A stretch of DNA of 64,000 nt from Chloroflexota bacterium (GCA_963170165.1 CAUJGQ010000044.1:19433-83432), one strand, 5' to 3'; shown: positions 25,198 through 34,960, counted from the stretch's first letter. Translations and numbers: made by a program. Notes: generated from the sequence alone by a model not told the origin.

Positions 25198-27597
25198 ATG
25201 AAAGTGCCGCTGAAGTGGCTGGCCGAGTACGTCCCGCTGACCTTGCCGGTGGAGTCACTGGCACGCAAGCTCACCCTCGGCGCGGCCGAAGTTGAGGAGA
25301 TCATCCGCACCGGCGCATGGGACGAGAAGGTGCGCGTTGGGCACGTGCTCCACGTCGAGCCCCACCCCAACGCCGACCGATTGCGGCTGGTCACCGTCGA
25401 CCTCGGGGATCGCCGGCAGCGGGTCGTCTGTGGCGCGCCCAACGTCGCCACCGGCCAGCGCATCGCTTTCGGCGAGGAGGGCGCCCGCCTGATCAGCGGT
25501 AAGACCGGCGAGTCGATGGTGCTCAAGGCTGCACCGGTGCGGGGCATCGTATCGGCCGGCATGGTGCTCTCCGAGCGCGAGCTCGGACTGTCCGAGGCCC
25601 ACGAGGGGATCCTCGTGCTTCCGCCTGATGCCCCGATTGGCACGCCGCTACGCGACTACCTTGGTGAGACCGTCCTTAACATGGCAGCTTGGTCTAACCG
25701 GCCGGATCTCTTCTCGATCATCGGCGTCGCGCGCGAGATCGCCGCCCTCACCGGTGCCCACGTGCGCGAACCGAGCATCGACTACCCCACCTACGGAGCG
25801 CCCGCTGATGCCCGCATCCGGGTCACCATCGATGACCCGGAGCTGTGTCCGCGATACACGGCGATGCTCATCGATCATGTACAGGTTGGACCATCGCCTG
25901 CATGGATGCAGGAGCGGCTGGCGGCCGCGGGGATGCGCCCGATCAACAACGTCGTCGACATCACCAACTACGTGATGCTGGAGTACGGCCAGCCCCTGCA
26001 TGCCTTCGATGCCACCAAGATCGGCGGCAATCAGATCGTGGTGCGCCGCGCCCGGCCTGACGAGCGGCTAACGACGCTGGACGGCGAAGACCGCGAGCTG
26101 ACGGCCGGCATGCTGGTCATCGCCGATGCCAGCCGCCCGGTCGCGCTGGCCGGCGTCATGGGCGGGCTGGAGAGTGAGGTGAGCGAGCAGACGGCCAGCG
26201 TGCTGCTCGAGTCCGCAACGTTCTACGGCGCGAGCGTGCGCCGAACGGCGGCACGGCTGCGGATGCGCTCCGAGGCATCAATGCGCTTTGAGAAGGGCCT
26301 GCCCCCCGAACTGGCGCCGGTGGCTGCCCGCCGCGCGGTGCAACTGCTGGCGGAGCTGGCGGGCGGACAACCCGCGCCAGGCATGGTAGACGCCTACCCC
26401 AATCCTCATGCACCGGTGACGTTCATCGCCTCGGCCGAGCGGCTGCACCGGGTGCTCGGCATCGACATCCCGGCCGGTCGCGCCCTGGAAGTGCTGCGCG
26501 CCCTCGGATTCGAGGTGGAGTGGCAGCCTCCCGACAGCTACGCCGTGTCCGTCCCGTACTGGCGGCCGGACGTGCGTATCGCCGATGACATCGCCGAAGA
26601 ACTGATCCGCATCGTCGGTTATGATGACTTGCCCAGCACCACCGTGCATGGTCGCACTCCGCAGGCGATCCCCCAGCCCGCACGCGACCTGCGCGAACGG
26701 GTCAAGGACATCTTGGTCGAAGCAGGGATGCACGAGATCCAGACCTACGCACTCGTGTCGTTGGAGCAGCTCCAGCGCGTGCAGCCGGCGGAGGAGCTGG
26801 CGCTGACACCGCCACTCCGTGTGGCCAACCCGATGAGCGCAGAGCGCGAGTTGCTGCGCACCTCCTCTCGTGGGAGCGCGCTGGAGATCCTGGCCCGCAA
26901 CCTGCGCGTGCAACGCGGCGAGGTGGCCCTGTTCGAGACGTCAGTCACGTACCAGCGGCGTGAAGGCGACCTCCCCGAGGAGCGCGAAACCCTCACCGCC
27001 GTCATCGGCGGTCGCCGGCTGGACCGCTGGGGACAGCCCTCGGACGAGCCCGTCGACTTCTTCGATGCCAAGGGCTACGCTGAAGCGCTGTTCGCTCACC
27101 TGCACCTGCGTCCGTCCTGGGAAGTGACCGAGGAGCATGGCCTGTTGCCCGGCCGCACCGCCGCTATCCGTCTGGGTGGACAGGATGTCGGCGTCATCGG
27201 CCAGGTGCACCCTGACACCGCCGCGCAGTTCGACATTGACAGCGACTGCCTGTTGTTCGAGGTACGAATGGACCTCCTGCTCCAGCATCTGCACACCGGC
27301 CGGGACTACCAGCCGTACAGCACGGTGCCCGCCGTTCAGCAGGATCTCGCGGTGATTGTCGATGCGGCTACGCCCGCCCATGCGGTCCGCGCCGTCATCC
27401 TGGCCGGCAAGTTCGTCACCAGCGTCCGGCTGTTCGATGAGTACCGCGGACCCGGCGTGCCAGAGGGCCGCAAGTCGCTGGCCTTCGCCGTCGCCTTCCA
27501 GGACCGCGAGCGCACCCTTACCGAGGATGAAGTCTCGGGTTCGCGCCGCCGCATCATCGCCCGGCTGGAGCGCGAGTTAGGCGCAGCGCTGCGCTGA
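25198..27597 (+). CDS. pheT: Phenylalanine--tRNA ligase beta subunit
   Basis: A 799-residue subunit with the full bacterial layout: N-terminal tRNA-binding EMAP-like domain (VGHVLHVEPHPNADRLRLVTVD), the editing region B3/B4 (NVVDITNYVMLEYGQPLHAFDATKI), the B5 domain, the pseudo-catalytic core and the C-terminal anticodon-binding FDX-ACB domain (FSTVPAVQQDLAV-like, here YSTVPAVQQDLAVIVD). It starts at the ATG at 25198. Confidence 0.97.
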   Translation: MKVPLKWLAEYVPLTLPVESLARKLTLGAAEVEEIIRTGAWDEKVRVGHVLHVEPHPNADRLRLVTVDLGDRRQRVVCGAPNVATGQRIAFGEEGARLISGKTGESMVLKAAPVRGIVSAGMVLSERELGLSEAHEGILVLPPDAPIGTPLRDYLGETVLNMAAWSNRPDLFSIIGVAREIAALTGAHVREPSIDYPTYGAPADARIRVTIDDPELCPRYTAMLIDHVQVGPSPAWMQERLAAAGMRPINNVVDITNYVMLEYGQPLHAFDATKIGGNQIVVRRARPDERLTTLDGEDRELTAGMLVIADASRPVALAGVMGGLESEVSEQTASVLLESATFYGASVRRTAARLRMRSEASMRFEKGLPPELAPVAARRAVQLLAELAGGQPAPGMVDAYPNPHAPVTFIASAERLHRVLGIDIPAGRALEVLRALGFEVEWQPPDSYAVSVPYWRPDVRIADDIAEELIRIVGYDDLPSTTVHGRTPQAIPQPARDLRERVKDILVEAGMHEIQTYALVSLEQLQRVQPAEELALTPPLRVANPMSAERELLRTSSRGSALEILARNLRVQRGEVALFETSVTYQRREGDLPEERETLTAVIGGRRLDRWGQPSDEPVDFFDAKGYAEALFAHLHLRPSWEVTEEHGLLPGRTAAIRLGGQDVGVIGQVHPDTAAQFDIDSDCLLFEVRMDLLLQHLHTGRDYQPYSTVPAVQQDLAVIVDAATPAHAVRAVILAGKFVTSVRLFDEYRGPGVPEGRKSLAFAVAFQDRERTLTEDEVSGSRRRIIARLERELGAALR

Positions 27598-27871
27598 GCG
27601 ACCAGCCTGCCCCTGTCTTGCCCAACGCAGAGCGCGGCTCAGCTACAAGCTGTGACGCGGCTGTTATGTCGCGCAAAGCGGCCGTGCTGGTACGATCCGG
27701 TCACACTGGATGAAGAGGCACGCTCCCGATGCGGACTGGTCAAGCAGGTTGGTCGTGGTTTCCCCGATCTCGGCGGCTGGCCGTACGGCGGCTGCTCGGC
27801 CGTGGGACGCCTGGCAGGTAGTGACGGCGGCGCCGCCGGCTGACGAACGGGGAGGTGTCGCGCATATGTGA

Positions 27872-29884
27872 TCAGCGGGCCACACGCGGGTCCGGCTCCT
27901 CACGCGCATCCAGTTCGATACCGGCCGGAGCCGCCGTACCCGCCGTCCGGGGCCGGTGCTCCCGCTGTCCATCCCCAGCGGCGCTGCGCTCCCGGCCGCG
28001 CCGCTCGGTCATCTGGGCAAAGGTCATCTTATACAGGTTGGCATACTGGGCGCCTTTGGCCAGTAGCTCTTCGTGCGTGCCGGCCTCGGCGATCCGGCCC
28101 CGCTCCAGCACCACCACACGAGACGCGTCGCGGATCGTGCTCAGCCGGTGGGCGATGACGAAGCTGGTCCGGCCGCGGAGGATGGTGCGCAGTGCCTCCT
28201 GAATCACCTTCTCGGTCTGGGTATCCACGTTCGCCGTTGCTTCATCGAGAATCAGGATGCGAGGCCGGGCGAGGATCGCGCGGGCGAAGGAAATGAGCTG
28301 ACGCTGGCCGACCGAGAGGTTCTGGCCGCGCTCATGCAGCTCGGTGTCGAATCCGTTCTCCAGATTGCGGATGAACTCCTCCGCGCCCACCACGCGCGCC
28401 GCCTCCTCCACTTCGGCGTCGGTCGCCTCCAGCCGGCCGTAGCGGATGTTCTCGCGCACAGTGCCACTGAACAGATACGGGTCTTGCAGCACTACGCCCA
28501 TCTGCGCGGCGAGGCTGGAGCGCTTGATGTGCTTGATGTCCACGCCGTCGATCTTCAGCGTCCCGCTGGATGCCTCGTACAGACGGCCGATCAACGCCGT
28601 CATGGTGCTCTTACCGGCGCCGGTCTGGCCGACAAACGCGATGGTCTCGCCGGGCTCAACATGTAGCGTGATGCCTTGCAGCACCGGCGTGTTCTCGAGG
28701 TAGCGGAACGACACGTCTTCGAAGTCGACACGGCCTGCAAGCTCTGGCATATCGATGGCATCGGGCGCGTCGCTGATCTCGGGCTTGGTATCCAGCACCT
28801 CGATGATGCGCTGGCCGCCCGCCATCGCCCGCTGGAACTGGGTGTACTGCAATACCAGGTCACGCACCGGGTCGAAGAAGCGCTGCACGTACAACGCGAA
28901 GGCCACCAGCGTGCGGACGGCCAGCGTGCCATTGGCCACGCGCATCCCGCCGACCACGACGACGAGCGCTGTCGCCAGTGCGACCAGCACCTCCACCATC
29001 GGCAGCACGGCGGCGGACAGCCGTCCGGCGCGGACGTTGGCATCGAGGTTCGAGTAGTTGATCTTGCTGAAGCGGCGGGCGTTGGCATCCTCGCGCGACA
29101 TGCTCTGGATGGCGCGCACGCCAGAGACGTCCTCGTTGATGGTGGAGTTCACGACCGCGATGGCCTGACGAACGCGGATGAACGCCGCGCGGGCCCGCGC
29201 CTGCCAGATCGCCATCGTCAAGACCAGGAGCGGCACGACAGCGAAGGTCACCAGCGCCAGTTGCACATCTTTGGTCAACAGCACCACGATCACGATTCCC
29301 AGCCCGACGAAATCGGCTAGGACCGTGAGCATGCCGGAGGTGAGCAACTCCTGCATCGACGTCACGTCCGAGGTAACGCGCGACATGACGCGGCCGACCT
29401 CGTGCCGGTCATAGAAGCTCAGCGATAGCTTCTGCAGGTGATCAAACATCTCCTGGCGCAGCCGCAGAAGAATGCGATGGCCGATGTAGCCGGTACTGGA
29501 GAGCTGCAGGAACTGGAAGGCCCAACTTCCTGCCGCCAGCCCGACGAAGATCAGTCCTAAGCGATTGAGATCGCTGAGCTCCGCCGCGCGCACCGCCGGA
29601 TCGGATGCCCGGATGGCATTGAGGATATGGTTGGTCGCCAGCCCGATGACCAGCGGCTGCATGAACGAGCAAAAGGCGAAGCCAATCACACCTGCCAGGG
29701 CCATGATGGTGCGGAGCTTGAACGGCTTGAGGTACGGCCAGAGGCGGCCGACGACATTGGCGTCAAATACCTTGCCCAGTTCGTCGTCGTTCCAGCCGTC
29801 CATACCGCGGCGGAACGCCCCCGGTCCCATCGACGTGCCGCTATGGCTCCAGCCACCCGCGCCGCCGCCGCCCCACATCGCCAT
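27872..29884 (-). CDS. ABC exporter half-transporter with intact ATP site (catalytic partner)
   Basis: A 670-residue transmembrane-NBD fusion. A Gly-rich cytoplasmic lead (MAMWGGGGAGGWSH) comes before six membrane helices (about residues 55-340). The NBD has Walker A GQTGAGKS (419-426), Walker B ILILDEAT with the catalytic Glu548, and His579 in VIAHRLST. Its signature reads LSVGQ (523-527) instead of LSGGQ. In heterodimeric exporters the partner's degenerate site faces such an altered signature, which fits the upstream gene. A hydrophilic, likely disordered tail of about 45 residues follows. The cargo is unknown (multidrug or lipid are usual). Confidence 0.92.
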   Translation of the reverse strand: MAMWGGGGAGGWSHSGTSMGPGAFRRGMDGWNDDELGKVFDANVVGRLWPYLKPFKLRTIMALAGVIGFAFCSFMQPLVIGLATNHILNAIRASDPAVRAAELSDLNRLGLIFVGLAAGSWAFQFLQLSSTGYIGHRILLRLRQEMFDHLQKLSLSFYDRHEVGRVMSRVTSDVTSMQELLTSGMLTVLADFVGLGIVIVVLLTKDVQLALVTFAVVPLLVLTMAIWQARARAAFIRVRQAIAVVNSTINEDVSGVRAIQSMSREDANARRFSKINYSNLDANVRAGRLSAAVLPMVEVLVALATALVVVVGGMRVANGTLAVRTLVAFALYVQRFFDPVRDLVLQYTQFQRAMAGGQRIIEVLDTKPEISDAPDAIDMPELAGRVDFEDVSFRYLENTPVLQGITLHVEPGETIAFVGQTGAGKSTMTALIGRLYEASSGTLKIDGVDIKHIKRSSLAAQMGVVLQDPYLFSGTVRENIRYGRLEATDAEVEEAARVVGAEEFIRNLENGFDTELHERGQNLSVGQRQLISFARAILARPRILILDEATANVDTQTEKVIQEALRTILRGRTSFVIAHRLSTIRDASRVVVLERGRIAEAGTHEELLAKGAQYANLYKMTFAQMTERRGRERSAAGDGQREHRPRTAGTAAPAGIELDAREEPDPRVAR

Positions 29885-29971
29885 GGTTCAACCCTCCCCT
29901 GCGGAACAGGCCGGTCAGTCTGCCGGTGGGTCAGCGGGCTTTAGCCCCAGCCACCGGCCGGACTCAACGTC

Positions 29972-31744
29972 CTAGCCGCCTGCCTGTGACTCCTGCGTGC
30001 GGGCAAAGGCTTCCTCCTGGTCCCGCAGCTCAAGGTCATAGATCTGGCGGTAGAGCCCGTGCTTGTCGAGTAGTTCGGTGTGGCGGCCACGCTCCACAAT
30101 CTGGCCGCGCCGCAATACCAGAATCTGGTCCGCCCGCTCCACCGTACGTAGCCGCTGTGCGATCACGAACGTCGTGCGGCCCTTCATCAGCTCAGCCAGG
30201 GCCTGTTGAATCAGGTACTCGGTCTCCATATCCACCGAAGAGGTCGAGTCGTCGAACACCAGGATTGGCGGGTTGAGCAGCAAGGTGCGGGCAATGGCGA
30301 TGCGCTGTTTCTGCCCGCCGGAGAGCGTGGTGCCGCGCTCGCCGACCCAGGTGTCATACCCATCCGGCAGCGTCATGATGAAGTCGTGGATGCGGGCCGC
30401 CTTGGCCGCGGCGATCACCTCTTCGTCGGTGGCGCCCTGGCGGCCATAGCGGATGTTCTCGCGAATCGAGTCCAGGAACAGGAACACATCCTGCTGGACG
30501 ATGCCGATGCACTGACGCAGCGAGCCGAGGGTCACGTCTCGGATATCCACGCCGTCGATGGTGATGCGGCCTCCGGTCACGTCGTAGAAGCGTGGCATCA
30601 GGTTGACGACGGTGCTCTTGCCGGAACCCGTCGGCCCCAGCAGCGCGATCATCTGGCCGGGCGGCGCATCCACATCGATGCCGCGCAGCACGGGCGAGAC
30701 CGAGTCATAGCCAAATGAGACGTTCTCGAACCGCACGTGCCCGCTGACTCCCGCCAGCTCGCTCGCCCCGGGCTTCTCCTTCACAGCCGATTCGGCATCC
30801 AGGATTTCGTAGATACGGGTACCTGACGAGGTGGCACGGGCGACGATGTTAACCACGAAGCCCAGCGTGCGCACCGGCATCTGCAGCAGCTGGAGGTAGA
30901 ACAGAAAGGCGGTGAGATCGCCGATGCTCAGCTTGCCGTCTGCCACCTGGTGGCCGCCGTACCACACCGTCGCGACGATGGAGAAGGCGCCCAGTAGTGT
31001 CAGCGCCGGCGACACCTTCGCCTGCAACTGATTGGAGTAGTACGAGTCATTGAACAGCAGGTTGATCTGCTTGGAGAACTTGGCTGACTCGAATGCCTCA
31101 CGCGCGAAGGACTTGACCACCCGCATGCCAGAGAGGTTCTCCTGCAACACGGTGGACATCCGCCCCTGCTGCTCCTGGATGCGCGTCCACACCGGGCGCA
31201 GCCGCGATTGGTGGATGATGGAGATTCCACCCATCAGCGGCAGAAACGACCACGCCAGCAACGCAAGCTTGATATCCGCCAGCGCCATGAGCACCAGCGA
31301 GGTGATGAGCAACACGAGGATGTAGGACATGCGGATCAGGCCCATGGAGATGTAGAACCGGACCCCCTCAACATCCTGCGTGGCGCGCGACATGATCTGC
31401 CCGATCTGGGCCTTGTCGTGGTAGGCATACGACAGGCGGGACAGCCGCCCATAGATGGCATTGCGGATGTCGTACGCGACGTGCTGGGAAAGCCACTCGC
31501 TCACGTACGACTGCCCGAAGGCGAAGAGCCCGCGCAGGATCGACGACAGCAGCAGCAGCGCCGCCGCCACAAACAACAACGACTTGTTGTCGTCTCCGTC
31601 GATGCCGACCTCAACCGCCCAGCCGATCAGTTTGGGCTGAATCAGCGCAAAGGCAGAGGCGCCGACCACCGACAGCACGGCCAGCCCCAGGCGCAGCTTA
31701 TACGGCTTCAGGAAGCTCAGCAGACGAATCAGGACATGGTGCAT
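29972..31744 (-). CDS. ABC exporter half-transporter with degenerate ATP site
   Basis: A 590-residue transmembrane-NBD fusion, the first gene of a two-gene exporter operon (87 bp before the partner). Walker A GPTGSGKS (369-376) and signature LSGGQ (474-478) are canonical. The Walker B glutamate is Asp (LVFDDST, 496-500) and the H-loop histidine is Gln (VIAQRLRT, about 530). Loss of both catalytic residues in one subunit, with an intact partner, is the hallmark of asymmetric heterodimers such as TM287/288 or BmrCD. Confidence 0.92.
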   Translation of the reverse strand: MHHVLIRLLSFLKPYKLRLGLAVLSVVGASAFALIQPKLIGWAVEVGIDGDDNKSLLFVAAALLLLSSILRGLFAFGQSYVSEWLSQHVAYDIRNAIYGRLSRLSYAYHDKAQIGQIMSRATQDVEGVRFYISMGLIRMSYILVLLITSLVLMALADIKLALLAWSFLPLMGGISIIHQSRLRPVWTRIQEQQGRMSTVLQENLSGMRVVKSFAREAFESAKFSKQINLLFNDSYYSNQLQAKVSPALTLLGAFSIVATVWYGGHQVADGKLSIGDLTAFLFYLQLLQMPVRTLGFVVNIVARATSSGTRIYEILDAESAVKEKPGASELAGVSGHVRFENVSFGYDSVSPVLRGIDVDAPPGQMIALLGPTGSGKSTVVNLMPRFYDVTGGRITIDGVDIRDVTLGSLRQCIGIVQQDVFLFLDSIRENIRYGRQGATDEEVIAAAKAARIHDFIMTLPDGYDTWVGERGTTLSGGQKQRIAIARTLLLNPPILVFDDSTSSVDMETEYLIQQALAELMKGRTTFVIAQRLRTVERADQILVLRRGQIVERGRHTELLDKHGLYRQIYDLELRDQEEAFARTQESQAGG

Positions 31745-31903
31745 CGCCGCCCCCTCTCCGCGACGAGCGGCCCATCACCAGCCACGCGCGACCCGCCAGG
31801 CGGCGGGAGTCCGGCAATCGAGCCGGGGCACGCTGCACCTTCTGCGGGATGCTTCTCCACACGAAGGCGCGAGACCGGCCGGTCTGAGCCCGGGAACAAG
31901 GGG

Positions 31904-31933
31904 ATTCTAGGCGATGATTGACGTTCACGTCAA
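31904..31933 (-). promoter_or_regulatory. Promoter of the ABC exporter operon
   Basis: On the minus strand, TTGACG (31933-31928) and TAGAAT (31909-31904) are separated by 18 bp. The start point would lie near 31897, giving a leader of about 150 nt. Confidence 0.6.
31918..31933. promoter_or_regulatory. Palindromic operator candidate over the -35 of the exporter promoter
   Basis: TTGACGT-TC-ACGTCAA is a perfect inverted repeat with 7-bp arms. It covers the -35 hexamer, where a repressor would block transcription. No regulator gene is adjacent. Confidence 0.5.
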
Positions 31934-31981
31934 GGTTGGGGGTCGCGCTCGTTGCCGGAGCGCAGCAGCCGGGCTGCCGGC

Positions 31982-32182
31982 TCATACCCTCACGTCAACG
32001 TGCTGGCCCTTGTGCGGTTCCAGTAGCCGTGCAAGCTCCCGTCCTTGGAGTTCCATCACATCCAGCTTGGTCTTGAGCGCGGCCACCTGTAGTTGGGCTT
32101 TCACCTGAGCGGATGAAAGATCGGTGATGTCGCGCGGGCTGTACTCGATGCTGCGCGCAGAGGCGGGGAGCAGGCTGACCAT
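31982..32182 (-). CDS. YjfB-family putative motility protein
   Basis: A 66-residue protein. The helical SSAQVKAQLQVAALKTKLDVMELQGRELARLL and the ending GQHVDVRV match the YjfB family, small proteins often found in flagellated bacteria (family name: putative motility protein) with no proven function. The ATG at 32182 has GAGG 6 nt upstream. It is divergent from the TauE/SafE gene. No flagellar gene is in the window; the globin-coupled chemoreceptor at 45-47 kb is the only other motility-related gene. Confidence 0.7.
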   Translation of the reverse strand: MVSLLPASARSIEYSPRDITDLSSAQVKAQLQVAALKTKLDVMELQGRELARLLEPHKGQHVDVRV

Positions 32183-32249
32183 GGGACACCTCACATGCCG
32201 TCACCTGAGTATCGAAGCAGACCGCCCAGAGCGTAGGGCCCCGCGATGC

Positions 32250-32255
32250 TATGCT
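32250..32255 (+). promoter_or_regulatory. Possible -10 element of the TauE/SafE gene
   Basis: TATGCT ends seven bases before the ATG at 32263, and no ribosome site precedes that ATG. The spacing would allow a leaderless message, but the hexamer is only a fair match. Confidence 0.3.
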
Positions 32256-32262
32256 TGCGCAG

Positions 32263-33009
32263 ATGAGCGCAACCCAACTGGCGCTGGTGGCGGTAGTCGG
32301 CTTTGCCGGGAGCTTCTACGGCGTTGTGTCCGGTGGCGGCGGGCTGCTGATCATTCCCGGGCTGATCGTCGTGGGAATGCCGGCGCCGGCCGCGGTGGCG
32401 TGCAGCCGCCTGGGCGTGCTCAGCCTGAGTATCAGCGGGGTGTGGCGCTTTCGGCGTGAGGGGCTGGTACGCGGCCGCGCCGACCTGCCGATGATGGCGG
32501 TGGTGACCGCCGGGTCGGTGATCGGCGCCCTGCTGCTGCTGGCGGTGGACCCCAGCAAGTTCGAGCGTGCGTTCGGCCTGGTGACGGTCTTGCTGGCGCC
32601 GCTGGTGCTGTTCGGGCAGCGGCTCAAGCTCGAACGCCCCGGACAAACGCCGGGGACGGCACGGCTCGCCTGGGGATACGCCCTCGCCTTTCCCGTTGGG
32701 ATCTACGCCGGCCTGTTCGGTGCGGCATGGGCAACGTTCTTCACTTACCTGATGGTGGCTGCCTTTGGCGTCAGCTACATCCAGGGCGCGGCCATCCGTA
32801 CGTTCGTCGGGCTGGCCGTCGGTGTAATCACCTCGCTGATTGTGGGTCTGGGTGGCCAGCTTGAGGCTGCGCCCGCCATCGTGCTGATGCTCGCCACCGG
32901 CGCAGGGTCCTACCTGGGCGCCTCCTTCTGGCTGAAACGCGGCGAGGGCCGGGTGCGCCAGATAGTCGCCGTCATCGCTGTCGCGGCCGGTATCAAACTG
33001 CTGATATAG
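32263..33009 (+). CDS. TauE/SafE-family permease
   Basis: A 248-residue membrane protein with about eight helices in two similar halves, each opening with a glycine-rich segment: GFAGSFYGVVSGGGGLLIIPGLI and PVGIYAGLFGAAWATFFTYLM. The family exports small organic sulfonates, sulfite or related anions; the substrate here is open. Start ATG at 32263 or at 32251 (four residues longer); neither has a ribosome site. Confidence 0.85.
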   Translation: MSATQLALVAVVGFAGSFYGVVSGGGGLLIIPGLIVVGMPAPAAVACSRLGVLSLSISGVWRFRREGLVRGRADLPMMAVVTAGSVIGALLLLAVDPSKFERAFGLVTVLLAPLVLFGQRLKLERPGQTPGTARLAWGYALAFPVGIYAGLFGAAWATFFTYLMVAAFGVSYIQGAAIRTFVGLAVGVITSLIVGLGGQLEAAPAIVLMLATGAGSYLGASFWLKRGEGRVRQIVAVIAVAAGIKLLI

Positions 33010-33096
33010 CCCGGGGCTTTCGTGAACGGCCGAGCCGGATAGCTCCCCGCAACCCCTCTCCCGCACGGCGGGCAAGGGGGAGCAGGTGGTTGGGCA

Positions 33097-33117
33097 ACCG
33101 GCGGGCAGCCTGCCGGT
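33097..33117. terminator. Hairpin between convergent genes
   Basis: ACCGGC and GCCGGT bracket a GC-rich 9-base loop between the TauE/SafE and SLC13 genes. It could act on either strand. No T run is seen. Confidence 0.4.
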
Positions 33118-33144
33118 GAGGGCCTGCCCCTCGCCGGTATCCCG

Positions 33145-34944
33145 CTATCCCCACAGCCACTGGGCCATTACCACCACGATCACCCCGACGATCGCGGTCA
33201 GCGGAGCGCCAGCGCGCACGAAGTCGGCAAAGCGATAGCCACCCGGACCATAGATCAGCAGGTTGCCGTGGTGGCCGATCGGGGTGAGGAAGCTGGCGAC
33301 AGCCGCCATTGCCACCGTCACAACGTACGGCTCCGGTGGCCGGTCCAGCGCCTGGGCCAGTGCCAGCGCAACCGGGGCGAAGATCGCCGTCGTGGCGGAA
33401 TCGGACATGAACTGAGTGAGCACGGCCACCACGGCGAAGATCGTCAGCAGAATCACCGTCTCGTTCCAGCCGCCGGCCGCGCGTTGGAGCAAATCCGCGA
33501 GCTTCTGGGACGCGCCGCTCTTCTCCATGGCCAGCCCCAACGGGATCGCGCCGGCGATGAACACATAGATGCGCGCGTCGATTGCCCGGTAAGCCTGCCG
33601 CGCCGTCAGACAGCCGGTCTGAATCATCGCCACGGCGCCGGCCACCGCCGCCATTTCGATATTGACGAAGGCCGCGCCAGCCACCGACGCCGCCATGATT
33701 ACCCCCGCCACCCAGGCCTTTCGCCGGCGTTGCGCCTCACCGTGAAACGGCGCCAGCATCAAGAACGTGCGGTCGTTCGACACCCGGGCCAGCGCTTCTT
33801 CGTCACCTTGGATGACCAGAACGTCGCCAGCACGCAGCCGCACGCGCGCCAGTTCCTGCTGGATCCAGCCCTGCTGCCGCCACATGGCGATCACCAGCGC
33901 CCCATACCGCTCGCGGAAGTCGATCTGGCCCAGCGAGCGGCCCACGAGATCCGAGTGCGGTGCAACCACCGCCTGCACCAGCTGGTCGGGCAGATCCGCG
34001 CTGTCGCCCGCCGGCGCCGCCACCTGTTCGCCGTACTGCGCCACGGGATGCAGCTCGACACCGGCCTCCTGCCGGATTTGCACCAACTCCTCTGGTGAGG
34101 TACGCACGATCAGGACGTCGCCTTCGGCCAGCGGTCGATCCGTGAACGGGCGGGGAACGCGCCGCCCATCACGCAGCCAGCCCACGACGCGGAACGAGTA
34201 GCGGCTGTCCGCCTCCAACTCCGCCATACTCTTCCCGAGAAAGGGCGAGTCTGCCAGCACCGTGAGCTCAGTGAAATATGCATCGAGCCGGAAGCGGCCG
34301 GCACTGTCTTCCTCACCTCGCCGCACTGGCAACAGCAGCCGCCCCGCCAGCAGCACGAACAGGGTTCCGGCCACGGAAAGCGCCAGGCCGATAGGCGCAA
34401 TCGAGAAGATACCCAGGCCAGGCCGGCCGGCGGCCCGCAGGATTCCGCTCGCAATCAGGAAGGCCGGCGCACCGATGATCGTGATGGTGGTGCCCAGCGA
34501 GGCGGCGAACGCCAGCGGCATCAACAACCGCGAGGCTGCGATGTCCTTGTCTTTGGCCAGCTTCAGTGTCACCGGCAGCAGCGCCGCGGTGGTGGTGACG
34601 TGGTGGGTGAATGCGGATAGCACCGCCACCGCGGGCATGATCACCAGGATGGCGCGGCTGTAGCTGCTCCCAGCCAGCCGGGCGATGAGCCGCCCGGCGG
34701 CAGCCGAGACGCCGGTGCGCTCCAGCGCACCCGTGAGCACGAAGATGCCCGCGACGACGATTGCGGGCTCTGAGCTAAATCCCGACAGCGCTTCCTCCGG
34801 CTCCAGCACGCCGATGGCCCATACCGACAGCACGATCAGCAGCGCCACGATGTCACTGCGAATCCGCTCGGTGATCAGCAGCACAAAGGCGACCACCAGG
34901 ACGGCAAACACGGCGAGCTGCGGGCCGGTGAGGTCGAACAGCAC
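33145..34944 (-). CDS. SLC13-family permease with two TrkA-C domains
   Basis: A 599-residue membrane transporter of the DASS/SLC13 type. Two blocks of helices flank a soluble centre with two RCK_C/TrkA-C domains (VLADSPFLGKSMAELEADSRYSF... and VVAPHSDLVGRSLGQIDFRERYG...), which usually bind a regulatory ligand. FVNIEMAAVAGAVAMIQTGCLTARQAYRAID and SDSATTAIFAPVALALA are family-typical. The substrate may be a dicarboxylate or sulfate. I chose the GTG at 34944 because AAGGA lies 7 nt upstream; earlier codons would overlap the preceding gene. It follows the DUF202 gene by 16 bp, so the two are likely co-transcribed. Confidence 0.87.
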   Translation of the reverse strand: MLFDLTGPQLAVFAVLVVAFVLLITERIRSDIVALLIVLSVWAIGVLEPEEALSGFSSEPAIVVAGIFVLTGALERTGVSAAAGRLIARLAGSSYSRAILVIMPAVAVLSAFTHHVTTTAALLPVTLKLAKDKDIAASRLLMPLAFAASLGTTITIIGAPAFLIASGILRAAGRPGLGIFSIAPIGLALSVAGTLFVLLAGRLLLPVRRGEEDSAGRFRLDAYFTELTVLADSPFLGKSMAELEADSRYSFRVVGWLRDGRRVPRPFTDRPLAEGDVLIVRTSPEELVQIRQEAGVELHPVAQYGEQVAAPAGDSADLPDQLVQAVVAPHSDLVGRSLGQIDFRERYGALVIAMWRQQGWIQQELARVRLRAGDVLVIQGDEEALARVSNDRTFLMLAPFHGEAQRRRKAWVAGVIMAASVAGAAFVNIEMAAVAGAVAMIQTGCLTARQAYRAIDARIYVFIAGAIPLGLAMEKSGASQKLADLLQRAAGGWNETVILLTIFAVVAVLTQFMSDSATTAIFAPVALALAQALDRPPEPYVVTVAMAAVASFLTPIGHHGNLLIYGPGGYRFADFVRAGAPLTAIVGVIVVVMAQWLWG

Positions 34945-34960
34945 TGGGGTGTCCTTGTCG

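Noticed and set aside
21648..27597. A functional link between tRNA-Phe and pheST because they are close
   Set aside because: A terminator follows the tRNA and a separately expressed multicopper oxidase gene lies between; closeness may be chance.
27652..27843. Short open frames in the gap after pheT, one (ATG near 27731) reading like a truncated Tat signal (SRRLAVRRLLG)
   Set aside because: The frames end within 30-63 codons, no mature protein follows in any frame, and the Arg-rich look is common in this base composition.
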